From NCBI RefSeq assembly GCF_029867415.1, contig NC_081184.1:79024364-79088363 (forward strand): a stretch of 64,000 nucleotides of DNA, in the 5' to 3' direction. Shown piece after piece: positions 1 through 13,113 of this stretch. Position 1 is the stretch's first letter. Each line of letters starts with the position of its first letter. The position numbers and the translations under genes are program-made. The notes under the pieces were generated by a model. That model had not been told where the DNA came from and ran no database searches. It saw nothing but the letters and a program-made list of their open reading frames with translations. This stretch comes from Vicia villosa (lineage: Eukaryota > Streptophyta > Magnoliopsida > Fabales > Fabaceae).

Positions 1-3000
1 TCACGCAACCCGTGGTATGATCACACCTGATCAACACTGCAGCCATGCATTCCATATACGAACGTACCAACCTTAGACACGCTTTTCCATCTGAGCGATA
101 AGGTAATACTTACACTTTTCACCAACCGCTTCCTTCAAGAAACTCAATACTCATATTCCTGTACCATTGAATTCCAATTATCTGACTCCTCTTAAGTCAC
201 ACCAGTAATTATCCAACACGTTACATTCCACTTTTTCCGCACTACTCTGACTACTCATCACAATCATCTATACCAAATAGATTTCTGAGTTTTACCCGAT
301 TCCGACTCTCTTTACTCATTCGTTTCAAGAATCATTCTTTACCATCCATGGTATTATTTACCACTTAGATTTACTTATATTCATTCAACAACAATTCCTG
401 AGTTACTACATCTATTAAGACATTCCAACCATCGGAACGAGTACACACAAGTAGTTATAATCACACTCATCATCCTTAATATACCATTGCTTACAAAATA
501 GCTCAAACTGAGTCTCGCTCTTCTTTAAGAATTAAATCAACTTCGTCCTTCATGGAGTATAATTCCTCATTATATCTGGAATATACAATATCACCTTATT
601 AACAGCACAAAATTATGACAGCATCATATAGCATCAACTCTTCGTTTTAATTTCGCCGAATACATACTCGTTAACTACGTACAACCATAATAACATATTC
701 ATCATCTCGGCAATTAATCGAAAGATTTATAATTCTCCGACACGACATCCTTACATCCACTGGATTCTAAATCCAACATATAGATCAATACATATTCTCT
801 ATGTAGGCTCCTGACATATTAATTCCTCACTTCCCCCAAGTAGTACTCATAACACTACTCCACATCGCACTTTCGCTGCGCGACTCTGATTACCCGTTTT
901 AAGTCATTTGCCCATCATGTTGCACTCTTCCATATTCACTTCTTCATAATTTCACACACATAGCGAGTGATTATTCTTCACGGCTTAGTATTCATCACAT
1001 CTTATACCATTAAGGTAACAAAACAAGTTCATCTCATTTATATGATTTCCGTCTACTACCAACAAGAGATTAAGGGTGATCAAGTCCTCAATTTGTCAAT
1101 AGATAGTCGTCATCCATATTTAAGCATAAACTGTCGTTACTACATAACAGTGTCCTTTCCGAGTTTACACCCAACTCATTAACATCGTCGTAGTTCAATA
1201 ATCCACTACGGTGTCCTTCTTCTAGAATATTCTTCCGAAGCTCAAAAACATCAGGAACACAATCCAATCACTAACCTCATTATATTATTCTCGTCGATTC
1301 TGAATTCACCGCCTTTACCTTGGTAATTCAAAGTCAACTTATCGATCAACTCACATCATCTTGCTGACCTTCTCTAATCTCGTCAAGAATGCCATTAGTC
1401 ATCTTTAGCATACCCAATCTAACACTATTAGGAGTGCCTTCACATACCAACTCAAGTCTCAAAATTGTCCAATCAAATCCAACTCATTCACCATTAGCAC
1501 TGACATATTTAAAGACTTCCTACTCAAGCAGTAACTCAACATTCATAACTCGTGGTTTTGCTCCAAATTCTATGACATCTTTCATGCCCAAATATCATCC
1601 CACTCAACATCTCAACAAGGTCTTCCTTACATTCAATAAGTGTCAGAAATTCTCTAAAATTCTTCTTTTATACTTATCGTTACCTGGCCATCACAAATAC
1701 GATTCCAATAGTTCTAAAGTTTATCCCATCTTTACTACTAATTCGCTTCTCACTAAAATCCATCGGTACTCAAATCATCTTTATTACCGAATATCTCATC
1801 GACTTATTCATCAACAACATGTCTTACTCAACTCCGTTCGAATGATCACGGTAGTAGGCATTCCTATTCAACAAATTTCACGCTTCCTTAACTGAATTCA
1901 GAATATCTTCTCATAGGATCACCTCTACTGTATTTATAACTCTCCCATAATGTAGAACATAATCCCTCCTCTTCATAGGTTCAAACGGCACGTTAATCCG
2001 ACACTCGGAACTCAAGATATGAATTTTCCAATCGTTGTCCGAAAATCCAACACCGACATCATGCCCCGACACTCTCTATACGGTATTCTCAAATCTCTTC
2101 AAATGGCATATTCAATTCTTAAAATCACTTCTCAACAACCTTCTAATCGTTCCTTCAATCCGTTCAACACTGACACTGACATCCCGTGCAGTACCAATAA
2201 ACAAGTCTAGTTATAAGAACAAGAGTAACCGTAACTTCGCCTCCTTCCAACGTCATCCTGTCACAATTAATTATGTTACAGCTGCTGCAACCATTTTTAT
2301 AACAAAGTTCATCTCGTTAGCTTTCCGACGCTTCAAACGGAACTCAATTCGGATGTCCAGAACTCCAGTTATGAATTTTCGAAGTTCCGCAGCTATTCAG
2401 CAATTTTCCTGCGTTTTACTTACGAAAATCTCTCTCCAAAACTCATTCTCTTCAACTCTATCACATTCCAAACAGCCCCTTTATCGTATCTCTTCACTTT
2501 CAAACATTCTTATGACTTGAGCAACACATCCCATTGCTGAAGTGCGATTTCTGAAATATCACGACAACAATCCTCTTTGCAAACTTGCAATGATCCTCTT
2601 CCAAGACCCAAGGCTACTCAACTGACAACTTCGCAGCACCAGCAGAGCTGATACATTGCAACTTTCTAATTTTCCTCTCCTACAAATAATCATCAATTGC
2701 ATATAATCATCCTCCTTCAAGATGCTCCAACTTAATTGCCAGCCAAGTCTTAATTCCAGGTCACCTTCGATTCGGAGAACAACAACTCTAACAATGCTTG
2801 CACTGTTGCCAACAGCAGCCGACTGAATCAATCATCTTACAACTGAAACATAACTGAGAAGTAAAACTTCTCCCCCACTTGTTTCAACCAACCTCCGCAA
2901 CAAACAACCAAGTACCGACAGTGATTCACTCACATGTCGCGTACTAAGGGATAATATGCCGACAGTATTCAACCGCCGTGCAACTCAACTTACTCGACTA

Positions 3001-3036
3001 TTGGCCGGACGGACCGACCTGCTCTGATACCACTAT
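1..3036 (-). other. Decayed internal region of a minus-strand gypsy retrotransposon
   Basis: This stretch lies directly inside the LTR at 3037-5207, on the side carrying the primer-binding site. By position it is the 5' part (leader, gag and beyond) of a minus-strand element whose far end is outside the window. I see no long reading frame on either strand and recognise no gag, protease or reverse transcriptase motif. The longest minus frame next to the LTR (2559-2831, 90 aa) matches nothing I know. The assignment therefore rests on the flanking LTR and PBS only. Confidence 0.5.
3021..3033 (-). other. Primer-binding site, initiator tRNA-Met type
   Basis: On the minus strand this reads GTGGTATCAGAGC, the complement of the plant initiator tRNA-Met 3' end used by most copia and many gypsy elements. 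It sits 3 bp inside the LTR at 3037-5207. This fixes that LTR as a 5' LTR and the element as minus-strand. Confidence 0.75.
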
Positions 3037-4314
3037 TGTAACACCCCTCTAAACCCCACGGGAATTAATAAAATAACTCAGAGTAAAACATGAAAACAAG
3101 GGTGCCACAATTCCAATTATAACAAATTTATCATAAATTCATTGTCATGCTTTCACTAAGGAACAATTTGTCATAATACATAAACATCTCATGTTTACAC
3201 AGCGGAAAATTCATCATACGGATAAGCATAACATCATCGATGCAATATCCCACATAATTTAATACAATAACAACGCGATAGAGTATCATCATAAACTCTA
3301 ATCTAACGTTTCCCCAGTGTTACAATATCAGAGCATGACACCGACACTATACTTAAACAAACCGGCCTATGAGCTATCCTCACCAGAGCCAAAAGCCGCT
3401 ACTCGCCAATCTGAAATCATCAAAGTAAGGGTGAGTCTCATTCACAATTAACAAATGTTATCGAATCATAAACAATAACACATCATAGTCACATTATTCA
3501 TCCAATTTCATTATATTCAGATTGTCAGGAAGTACTTATCAACACACAACAACAATAGAATACATTACCAAAAGACATCACCATAACAATTACACCATCA
3601 TCAAATATTATAACATTGGACAATCTTCCATTCATGTTATAATTATACACAACAACCTAATGCAAATGCAACTATATGCATGTGGTACCAAACATGGGAT
3701 AACCCATCTCGCCGATCCACCACCATAAAGATTCGGCTACTTCTCTCACCAATTCCACACAATGGGAATTAGCTACCGCTGTCCCACCACCATAAGGGAT
3801 ACAGCCCACAACATGATTATGAAATGCATGTATCAACCATAACATGCTCATCATCAACATTAATCAACCAGATATCATAATCATCAACCACCACAATAAT
3901 CAACAGCCACACACAGTTATGTTGTTTCTCAACCATAATAAAATACATATTTCACATCAACAATGTATGTATAACAAACACCAATTACAACCACAACATC
4001 ATAGCAGGTAAATTATTCATTATACAGTGCACAACAATAGCACCCCTCACAATCCCGTACCAAGTACAACAAAGCAACTCATCCACGATAGAGTATTTAC
4101 CTCATCATTCATCAAAATACATGATAACCATATTTACCATGAACAACATCCATTTGTATAACAAACAGGACCAATCATATTATAACAACACCATTATTGA
4201 ACACATTCAATTATGCAAACAACAACCCATTGCACCTCATCATTTATGCAAAACAAGAGTAAACCAGATTTGAAGAAAACGATACTTTTCAAAATAAAAT
4301 CAAGTTGTTGTTGT

Positions 4315-4332
4315 TATATTTATTTTATATGG
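4315..4332 (-). promoter_or_regulatory. TATA-like box of LTR family A
   Basis: The minus strand reads CCATATAAAATAAATATA, a good TATA-box match inside the 5' LTR. It lies about 115-240 bp downstream, in the transcription direction, of the GC-rich motif array. Promoter function is inferred from sequence and position. Confidence 0.45.
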
Positions 4333-4442
4333 TAGAACATTCAATTTAAGGAACAACGTCCAAAACGGCGTCTAAAACGGACTTACGGTTTGAAAGTTAC
4401 ACATTTTTACATTTTTCAAAGAAAATAATTATCGCTACAGCA

Positions 4443-4569
4443 CGCGGCGCCACACACAGTTCGCGGCGCGGAACGAATAGAAAACACGCCTTCGCGGCGC
4501 AAACACAGGTTCGCGGCGCGGAACGAGAAAAGTTACGCCTTCGCGGCGCGCACCCACCTTCGCGGCGCG
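4443..4569. repeat. Paired CGCGGCGC motif array in LTR family A
   Basis: Six copies of the GC-rich core (C)GCGGCGC(G) start near 4443, 4462, 4492, 4512, 4542 and 4561. Start-to-start distances are 19, 30, 20, 30 and 19 bp, so there are three tandem units of about 50 bp, each holding a motif pair. The linkers are ordinary sequence. Frames read through this block on the minus strand are arginine/alanine-rich artefacts of the repeat, not a gene. Confidence 0.85.
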
Positions 4570-5207
4570 AACTGGCAAAAACCAGAGATCTCACATCGAT
4601 CGACAGCATTACGGGATTCTTCCCAAAATCCCCAAAACCCAAATCAAGTTATATCATGAACCTCAAATACCACCATATCAGCCACATACATGTTATAACA
4701 CAAATATAACACACAAAGAGGATCATTCAATCATCATAACAGCCATATAATCATACAATTCATCACGTCAAACAATTCCCATCAAAATCATCCCAAAACC
4801 CCAACCTAACATATAACCAATTGACACAAACAATGCATCTAAATCAGTCCCATCATCTATAATACGATAAAAGATGTTAACCGGAAGAGTCCCCCCTTAC
4901 CTTAGCCAAGGATCTTGATTAGCCCTCTTCCTCTTCTGTTCCTCTTTCACGTATCAGCACTTCTACTCTTCTGCTTCTCTTCCACATCTATTTTCCTTTT
5001 TTCCTCAATTCCTTATTTTATGAAAAATAGATTTTAATTTAGTAAAAGGCCTACTAACATAACACTCCCTCTTTACTAACACCACATTTGGCCCAATAAC
5101 CTCCTTTTTCAGAATTCTTCAATTAAATCCAATCAAATGCCAAATAATTTCAAATAAATAATTTTAATTCCAATTTAAATCAATTTATAAAAATATGGGG
5201 TGTTACA

Positions 5208-7700
5208 TTTAGCATCCTGAGGAGTGTGATTCGAAGGACTTGAGGAACGATGAGCCTATTGGAAGCCTGTTCAGATACTTGTCGGTTGTGACTTTAGGGT
5301 ACGCGTGGAGATCTTTATACGCCACTGAGGTAGGTTACCTAGATACATGGCCTCGGAGTTGGACCACCATGTTGGTACTACCAAACGGGTATAATGCCGC
5401 AGTATCGCTATTGTGCACAAGATGCGTGAGTCATCTTTTTCCGACATGTGTGGGACAAAGGTGACCTGAAGCTCAAGGTAGAATTCTGATTTGGCACTTG
5501 TGAGATGCAGATCCAGACTCTCATAAGGTATGTGAGATAAGGATCCATACGTCGCGCTCGATAGTAGAGGAATGACTAGACAGCCGATGGTGAGATGGAT
5601 CAAGATCCAATACTATACTTACGGAGACCCTGAACGATCGTGATCATGTGAGTTAGTATCAGATTGTACGTTGGGACGTTCTCGTTTCATGAAGGGTTAA
5701 GTCGGAAATTTTGCATGAGTGTTTAGGGTGGGACTCGTGTGCGGTCATGATATCCTGGTCAGCATGGTGAGTGGCTATCATGTACCATTGGCGACCAGTG
5801 ATGGAATATGCAAGTTGTATCTTGGATCGGCTCGAGGTGTGATGTGTCTGGTAAGATATTGCTAGATGCTCTGAGTGGAGAAGTGTTAATTTTGGTAAAG
5901 CATAAACATTTTGGTTTGAGAACTTCTGAGGAGTCTATAAAAGAGACGTTCGAAGTACAAAGTGCAATTTCTTGCGTTGTAACTACACTCAGACCGTTGA
6001 AAACACTGCAATGACGGATGCAGCCTCCGAGGAAGTCAGTTCAGTGTCTGATTTAGAGGTGGAACATACATTAAATGACTGTGTGATGGAGTGTGGCTAT
6101 GGGAGGATTGTTATATCAGTAAGTTGCACGAGCTATCAGAGGTGATACTACGCTAAGAGAATGAAGGTGTACGGTTGGGTAGAAGTTGTGTAAAACTGCT
6201 AGAGTTATCATGAACTGCAGTACATCGTGAAGGGTTCGATATGCCGGTTGAGCAACAAGATTGGTTGGACTGAAAAACATAGCAGTTGTATGCTGTGAAA
6301 ATTAGTGACAAGGACGAACCTCTAAGTCAGTGAGTATTTGGGTTTCAATGTCCTGAGATCGAAACGTGTACCTAAGTTGTGGTAGATGAACTATATGGAA
6401 TGGCAGAGTAAGTAGAAGCTTGATTCTGGAGAATACGCAACTTCGAAGAGTAGTAGCCGACGATGGATGTACATGGAGTTCTGGCATGTGTTGTAATTGG
6501 ACAACTGTAGATAAGGAATTATTGTGTATTAATGGAAACTAAGTGAATTATGGATATAACGTGACTCAGAGGATTTCAAGGTGTGTGACTTGTTGGAATC
6601 AGAGTAGTGCAACGGATCAAGGAAGAATCAGATAACTTTGAGGTAGGAATGAACGAACTATTTGTAGGATTTTTATGTTGGGATGAAAGTATCTTCCTAA
6701 GGGAAATTGTCGAAGCAGTGTTTTGTTCCTTCCAGTCTCTCGAGGACCCACCATAAACTCGAGAGGTGTTGTCAATGGACCAGCTTGGGAATGCATTTTG
6801 TGGATGGCATGCGGTCCGATGTTCGTAGGTCATTAGTTTAGCTTGCAAGTCACAAGGGTTAGACTGAGTATCAGACCGTCGAAATGCTGAAGGTAAGTGA
6901 AGGATTTCAATTGGCACAAGTTCTTCGTGGTTATGTCTTGTGCACTGTGAGCGTGCATGAAGAGCTGGACAATGGTCGCAGGTTAATCGATGAAGTCCAC
7001 CTTTGTGGGCAAAACCTTATGCGAAGTTGTTGGGCATCAATGCTATGGTTGTGGAAGGCTACACCATCGTGGACTGCGGTAATGATTGATACATCTAGGA
7101 CTGAGGTGAGAATCGAGTAAAGAGGAATAGTTGTATAAGTAGAGGCAAGCTTGGGACAACCATCCTAACACTTTGGGAACCGGAAGTTAAGACCAAGGAA
7201 TTTGACTAACACCTAATGACATTGTATGGACTTGAGTGGAGAATAATTTGAAGTGTTGTCGCAAAAGTGACGTTGTGGCAGCAAATTCTCGAACGGGAAG
7301 TAATTCAAGGAGCTAAGTGAATCAATAAGTGTGTTGGACAAGGGTGAACACAATAGAGTTTGAACATCAGATATCCAATATGAATGGATTACTAGGGTTT
7401 CTGAAGTTCTGAGGATTCAGTGCAGAGCAGTGAAGGTCAAGGACCCTAGAAGGATATTTCCCAAGGTATGTCAAGGTGAAGTATCTGAATAGATGTGTTG
7501 CTTGACGGTTAAGGTTTCTAATCGTGTATAGTGGGACGCAAGTATTTTGGCAGATTGTGTTTCTTCGTATGGAATGATCCTCGGACAGAGTAGTGAGATT
7601 ATCTAAAGACGAGTGTGAGTGACATTCTTTCCCTGGATTGGATATATAAGAAGGGTTGGTCTCCGTGGCAACCGGATAGAATTCGAGGACGAATTCAATT
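5208..7700 (+). other. Decayed internal region of a plus-strand gypsy element
   Basis: This stretch ends in a polypurine tract and a 3' LTR start (7701 onward), so by position it is the downstream internal part (pol end and 3' untranslated region) of a plus-strand gypsy element. All frames are broken and no integrase or RNase H motif can be recognised. The sequence just before the polypurine tract (GAGGACGAATTCAATTTAAG) is of the type that ends many plant gypsy internal regions. Confidence 0.5.
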
Positions 7701-7714
7701 TAAGGGGGGGAGAA
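7701..7714 (+). other. Polypurine tract
   Basis: TAAGGGGGGGAGAA sits immediately before a TGTAATATCCCG LTR start. This is the plus-strand priming site expected just upstream of a 3' LTR. Confidence 0.75.
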
Positions 7715-9299
7715 TGTAATATCCCGATCTTTTGACACCGATAATTATCATTTAAATGAGTAAATGGTAATTAGAGAGAGATCATTAGTCTTATTCTCTA
7801 TTAATCTAAGAATGATTATTAGAAGAATTAGTGGAGTGGTTAGAAACAAAGAGGATTGGTTAGAATGGAACTAAGTGGCATTGTTGTGAATAAAGATTAG
7901 TTGAAGGGGCAAATTGGACAATAAATATCACTTGCATGAGAACTTAAGGCATTGTTTGGTGTTGGACTTTCTAAATCAGAAATTGTGGAGAAAGAAAGGA
8001 AGAATAACTTAAGAGCAAGAGGAGAAAGAAGTTCACATCTCCATTTTCGTATTCCATGGTGCAGCTCCACTAAATCAGGTATATCTCTTTGCTCGTAAAT
8101 CCGATTGAGCTGATTCTGGTCCCATTGGAAAGCTAACGAATTTCTCTTTGATTTGCACCTATGGTTCGCGTTCAGAGCTTCTGTTTTGGAGGAGAAAACT
8201 GAGCTTGAAGTTGTGTCAGTCATGCTGAATGTGAAGAAGAGTAGGTTACGGATTTGGTGAAGATGAAATGAAACTTTGGCTCTGGTGGGAGTTCAATGGC
8301 AGCAAAGAACATCTTTCTAACCTCTCTAAATCCATGGTGAGTCCTTAGTTAGAGACTTTGGGGAAAATTAAGGGAATTGCATGTTTGGGGTTTAGGGATT
8401 GTGAGATAAATCCATGAAATTCATGATGCTAAAACATGCTATGTGATAATTGTTGGTTGTTTGTGATGCATATTATTGTTATATGTTGTAATTTGACACA
8501 TGCAGGTGGATTCTAGGGGTTAGAATACCCCCATAGCAGAACTGGTGCGTTCTGCATTTTTCTGATTCTGCTATGGTCCGCTAAGCGGGCTAAGGCCGCT
8601 TAGCGGATGATGAACATTTTTCCAGAAAATCGCGAGTCCGCTAAGCGGACGTGAGGCCGCTAAGCGGAAGATGCTGTTTGTGGAAAAAATAAATTATCGC
8701 AAACCCGCTAAGCGGACAGGAGCCGCTAAGCGGAAGATGCTGATTGCAGAATTCTGTTTCTTACCCCTTGAGTGCAGTTCTGGTTTTCATCCGTAACCGG
8801 ACTCCTCCCTTATTGTTTATGCGTACCTCTTGGTAGTATGTGACGCTGTTAAGTATTTAATTTCAATACTTCCATTTGATTATTTGGAAATTGTGAATTA
8901 TGCATGATTTGAATGTGATAGTGTAACTACCATTATTTGTTCCCAATGCTTGATGAATGCAATGTGATGGAACATGGAAATGTGGTGATATCCAAATGTT
9001 TTGGTTAAACATTCGGATTGAATTGTTTTATGACCTTACGCTTGTTGTGTGTGTTTATGCCTGAATCGAAGTGACCGGGGGCTAGATTGGGATATACCTC
9101 TTACTATGAAGTCAAGGTATTTTCCCGGACCATGGAGTCCGTAGAATAGTCCGATGATGTGATCAAAGGTCGCGCACCTGAGCTACCGTTGCAGTGTGCT
9201 CGTGAGTTTCCGTACGGGGTTTTACTCACTTGGCGTTAACACACTTGCGTGCTCGGTATGGTGGGATTATGTGGCCACGTAGGCCAATACATTTTCGGT
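7715..9299 (+). mobile_element. Gypsy 3' LTR (family B), right end missing
   Basis: The LTR starts TGTAATATCCCG directly after a polypurine tract. It contains a striking array of CCGCTAAGCGG motifs (8578-8733). No matching LTR end is seen before the Ogre-like LTR begins at 9300, so this LTR appears to be interrupted or truncated by that insertion. No reading frame in it looks coding. Confidence 0.65.
8578..8733. repeat. Paired CCGCTWAGCGG palindrome array in LTR family B
   Basis: Six near-palindromic 11-mers CCGCTAAGCGG (one CCGCTTAGCGG) start at 8578, 8596, 8638, 8657, 8705 and 8723. They form three pairs with 18, 19 and 18 bp between starts, and the pairs are 60-67 bp apart. Copies of GATGCTG or similar follow each pair. 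The pair spacing resembles that of the CGCGGCGC arrays in other LTRs of this window, but the motif differs. Confidence 0.9.
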
Positions 9300-12239
9300 T
9301 GTCATACCCCAAAATTTTCCTTCCATATTCCATTCACAATGATTCAGAGTTCAAGATTCAATCCCAAAGTTTTGCTCAAACAATCCCAAGATCCACAGTC
9401 AACTGTTTTAAACCTGAAGGTCAACTACAATCAAAGCATGATTCAAACCTTTGATCATTGGTCAAACATCAAGCATAGAGGTGCATAACCATCATTTGAT
9501 CAAGGGTTGATCATGATTCCATTAATAAAAACTCAGAGATGAACAAATACAAAAAGGTTCAAATTAGGGTTTCTTAGGAGAAAGTCAACCCAACTTTGAC
9601 TGGGCATAATTTTCACATGGAGCATCAAAAATGCCCCACTCAAAGCCTATTTTGAAGGAAATTGGATTCCCTACAACTTTGTCTCTCACAAGCCAGGGCT
9701 AGAAATGATTCATTTGAGAGATACAATGCAAAAGATTACAGGTCATTTTCAGGCATCCTCCAAAAGCAGTTTTTTCCTAAAGAGGATATGATCAAGATAA
9801 AAGCTCCAAATGAAAAATATGTTCCAAAATGCCTTGTGGAGGACACTTTGAGGTTTCCAAAAAGTCTTAGAACTCCCTCATAGCTTAAAAATTGAGTGAG
9901 ATATGATTGATCAAAGTTGGGTGATTTTGGAGGATTAAATGTGAAAAGAGAAGGTTCAAATTGAGAAATTTTGCAAATGGGCCCATGGTTTTTTTTTACA
10001 CTCTTGGTCCACAAGACATTAGCATGCCCAAAATTATTTTCCACGAAATTTAACATTATAGTTGATTTAATATGATTTTTTATTTCATTTTAATGATTTA
10101 ATTAACATAAAAATCAAATATTTTGATGGAAAATAGATTTTTAAGTATCTCCAATCACAATTAATGTCTAAATATATTTAATTTCGTGCATACATGGATT
10201 GGAAAGATTTGATACAATATTGATAAAAAATAGTAGCTTGGCATTCAAGAAAGAAATCAAATTTCTCAAATATGGCAAAATTTGATTCAATAATACTTGG
10301 GCTCTCTTTGTTAACCTAATTCATTCCAGTATAAGTATCAAACACAAGGGACCAGATTAGGGGACGAAATTCTGGAGAAAAAGGCACTTGCAAGAACTAA
10401 AAAAAAAGCACCCAAGAAGTGGAATTCGGATTTGAAGAATTTGAAGCTTTTAACAAGAATCAAGGGTTTCAAAAGCTTCTACAAGGGATTTGGAACGTGT
10501 TTGGATCGCTTCTCTGCTTCAGTAACCCCAGAATATCCTCCAATTAGCCAAGGTAAGTCATTCTGAACTTTTGATCGATTAGCATGTTGTATGCGTTCCC
10601 ATAGTGTTTTGATCATATATTATGGTTTCTCTGGGTGCTGTGATCGTTTCTGTTTAATTTGTTTGAAGTTTGGGTGCCTCAAACGGGATTAGCCATGGGA
10701 GGCCGAGTTGAGGTTTAGGGTTCGTTTGGGGGTTTTCTTTAGGGTTTAAATTAGGACGAATCAAGGGCGTGGTTAAGTTCGCGTGGGAGAGACGAGCAAT
10801 CCTGATAGGTCGCGCCTCATTTATATTTGTGTGTGTACGAATCGCTATTTTTGCAGGTCTTGGTTTGCTACGAAAAAACCATAGCTATTTCATAGCAAAT
10901 CTTCAGAAAAATACAGGTTCTTTGGGGAAGATGATGTGTTGTCACATCCCGGTTCGCTGGTTTGAAATTTCGCGCGCTGAGTCCTTTTAATTTTGTTGTT
11001 TTATATATAATTGAATGAGGAGGAATCTTAAACACGTGTGCAGTGCAGTTGGGGTGGTAGCGAACCGTTTGTGTGAGCGTGGGGGTGGGGGTTTGAATCC
11101 TCGCTCCTGCGTATTATTTTTCTAGATTTTCATCCTAGATCCTATGTGTCTGCGTGCCTGTAGTTTACCATGTGCCCTCAGATATGGACCCTTAATCCAG
11201 CCATCACCTAGATCCAACGCACCTGAGATTTGATGCCCATATCATACACCCTGATAGCAACCACATTAAATCCAAACCCTAATAAATTAAATAATTTTAA
11301 CTATTTATTTTGTTTTAATTAAAATACCTTTTAGTATATATTAATTGTATAATAATTAATTTTATAAATAAATTATTATGTGATATTTATATTAAAATGT
11401 CAATTCGTTGTTCGTTCCGATTAAATTAATTAATCGCTATGGTCAATGATAATTTTAATTAAAATTCAATTTAATTAAAATGCAATTCAAATTATATTTG
11501 ATTAAATGGTTGCAATTATCTTATTGATTGTGATGATTAATCCTCCCTTGATCTAAATTTAATTTGTTATTATTTGTAATCGTATTAATCGGTTATGAGG
11601 GGTAACAATACAAAATAAAATTCACAAAAATAATAAAATACATTAATTCATTATTAGTGATAATCGAATCAATCGATTTGAATTGGTAATGGTGCAAATC
11701 ATTAATCTGTTAACTATGGCGATTGAATCTATTGATCGTTGCGGTTAATAGTGCTAAATCAAATCAGGGTTGTACGCCCAAACAAACACTTAAAACACAT
11801 CAAACCACAATGGATTTTCATCCTTTCCAATCAGGTAATTCAAAACACCTTTTCAAAACTGCGAAACGATAATTCAAAATACCGTCAACACATTCATATC
11901 AAATTCAAAGGCGTACAATCCTGTGCCCGAACTACGTAGACTCTGATCCTCCCTAAGGAGGTACGTAGGCACTTGGCAATAAGGCGAGTCCCCCTCTTCA
12001 AAATTCTAATCATCTTAACACAATACAATTCTGTTTGCCACATTTCTTTATAAACCCTGCCATGAAACCCTAATCTTTGAAAGGTTAGCCTTTAGGAAAG
12101 GGCTGAGGGTGCCTAACACCTTCCCTCAGCCTGATTATAATAACTTACCCTGAATCTCGCGTCTGCGTAGGGTTTCCTATTCGCCCTTCAGAATAGGTGG
12201 CGACTCTCTAAGCTTTAAATTTTTAGGCAGGTTGCTACA
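9300..12239 (+). mobile_element. Ogre/Tat-like 5' LTR (family 1), 2,940 bp
   Basis: The LTR begins TGTCATACCCC, ends GCTACA and is followed 2 bp later by a primer-binding site and then by gag at 13114. Very long LTRs with this start are characteristic of Ogre-type Tat gypsy elements of legumes. Near its right part it has the same style of TACGTAGGCAC motif that recurs in the family-2 LTRs. A tRNA-like A/B-box pair lies at 11041-11121. The 3' LTR of this element is not in the window. Confidence 0.75.
11041..11121 (+). other. tRNA-like A/B box pair inside Ogre-like LTR 1
   Basis: An A-box-like CAGTGCAGTTGG (11041-11052) is followed 49 bp downstream by a B-box-like GGTTTGAATCC (11090-11100; consensus GGTTCGANTCC) and then by TTTTT at 11117-11121. 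The spacing and order are those of an internal RNA polymerase III promoter in a tRNA. No full cloverleaf can be drawn with confidence. Whether it is transcribed is unknown. Confidence 0.5.
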
Positions 12240-12241
12240 GC

Positions 12242-12259
12242 TGGCGACTCTGCTGGGGA
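12242..12259 (+). other. Primer-binding site of Ogre-like element 1
   Basis: TGGCGACTCTGCTGGGGA lies 2 bp after the 5' LTR end. It has the form of an 18-nt complement to a tRNA 3' end (TGG first). From memory this is the tRNA-Arg type reported for Ogre elements. The tRNA identity was not checked here. Confidence 0.7.
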
Positions 12260-13113
12260 TAACTATTTTGGTGAATTACTATGCTCCTATAAGTTTTAGG
12301 TTTTGGCAGGGTTTAGGTTTGGCAGCTTTTTAGGGTTTGGATAACGCGCCTTTTTCAGGGTTTACAATTATTTTTTTATTTCTTAAAAATTGTTTATTCA
12401 TTTTTGTCTAAAAATATTTAATTATTTATAATATGTTTATATTTAACTGTCTATGTGAATATATTTATATTTTTGTTAACTATTATATTTTTATATACTG
12501 CTGGATATATTATGTAGTGTTAAAACCCTAAGTGTGGGAGTTAACTTTGAGACCAAAAGGGGACATGAATCGCCTTACGAGTCTCACTGATAACTCCACT
12601 CGGAGTGGGTTAGGTATTTGGAAAGGTCCGAAACGAAGCTTGACTTTGTGGAGGGCTGGACTGGATACTTAGCTGATCTCTCCGGGAACCTACCCCATAA
12701 ATTCGAACCTCATGGATAAAATGAGTTGTTCCAAAATCCGAAGAGACGAAAAAGTCTCGGAGGCTACGAACGACCCCATGAGACCTTCTAGAACCCCCTA
12801 TAAAAAGGTTGGCTCCCAAGAGCCGCTACGTCGAACCTATGAACTTATGTGATTGTGTGCTATATGTATATATATGTGTTGATCATATATTTTATTATTT
12901 CTTTTTCATTCATCATTTATCATGTGCATTCTTGCATCATATTTTATTCAAAAAAAAAGGAAAAAAATATCATGCATTTCACGCATGGCATACACATCAT
13001 TTTCATGACATTAAGAGAAGATTCCTCTTCTATCTCCAGAATAAAGGACCATTGGGGAGGATAATCTAACATCCCGACCATATTATCAAACGAGGTTTCA
13101 GCAGAAGAAATCA
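12260..13113 (+). other. 5' leader of Ogre-like element 1
   Basis: This is the untranslated region between the primer-binding site and gag. Full Ogre elements carry an extra ORF before gag, but none of convincing length is present here. The short frames at 12809-13069 are low-complexity and Phe/Ile/His-rich. The element is therefore either a Tat relative lacking that ORF or has lost it. Confidence 0.55.

Larger units (their letters stand above)
3037..5207 (-). mobile_element. Gypsy 5' LTR (family A), 2,171 bp
   Basis: The segment is bounded by the inverted ends TGTAACACCCC and GGGGTGTTACA and has a tRNA-Met primer-binding site immediately to its left. These are the ends of many chromovirus-type (Tekay/Del-like) plant gypsy LTRs. 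It carries a GC-rich motif array (4443-4569) and, downstream on the minus strand, a TATA-like box (4315-4332). The partner LTR is outside the window, so age and target duplication cannot be judged. The flank after the right end starts TTTAG. Confidence 0.75.

Noticed and set aside
1389..2520. Frames of 168 and 161 aa on the plus strand
   Set aside because: They lie antisense in a decayed minus-strand element, have no recognisable domain and have low-complexity composition.
4397..4642. 81-aa Arg/Ala/Cys-rich frame on the minus strand
   Set aside because: It is a reading of the CGCGGCGCG array inside an LTR, with no conserved domain.
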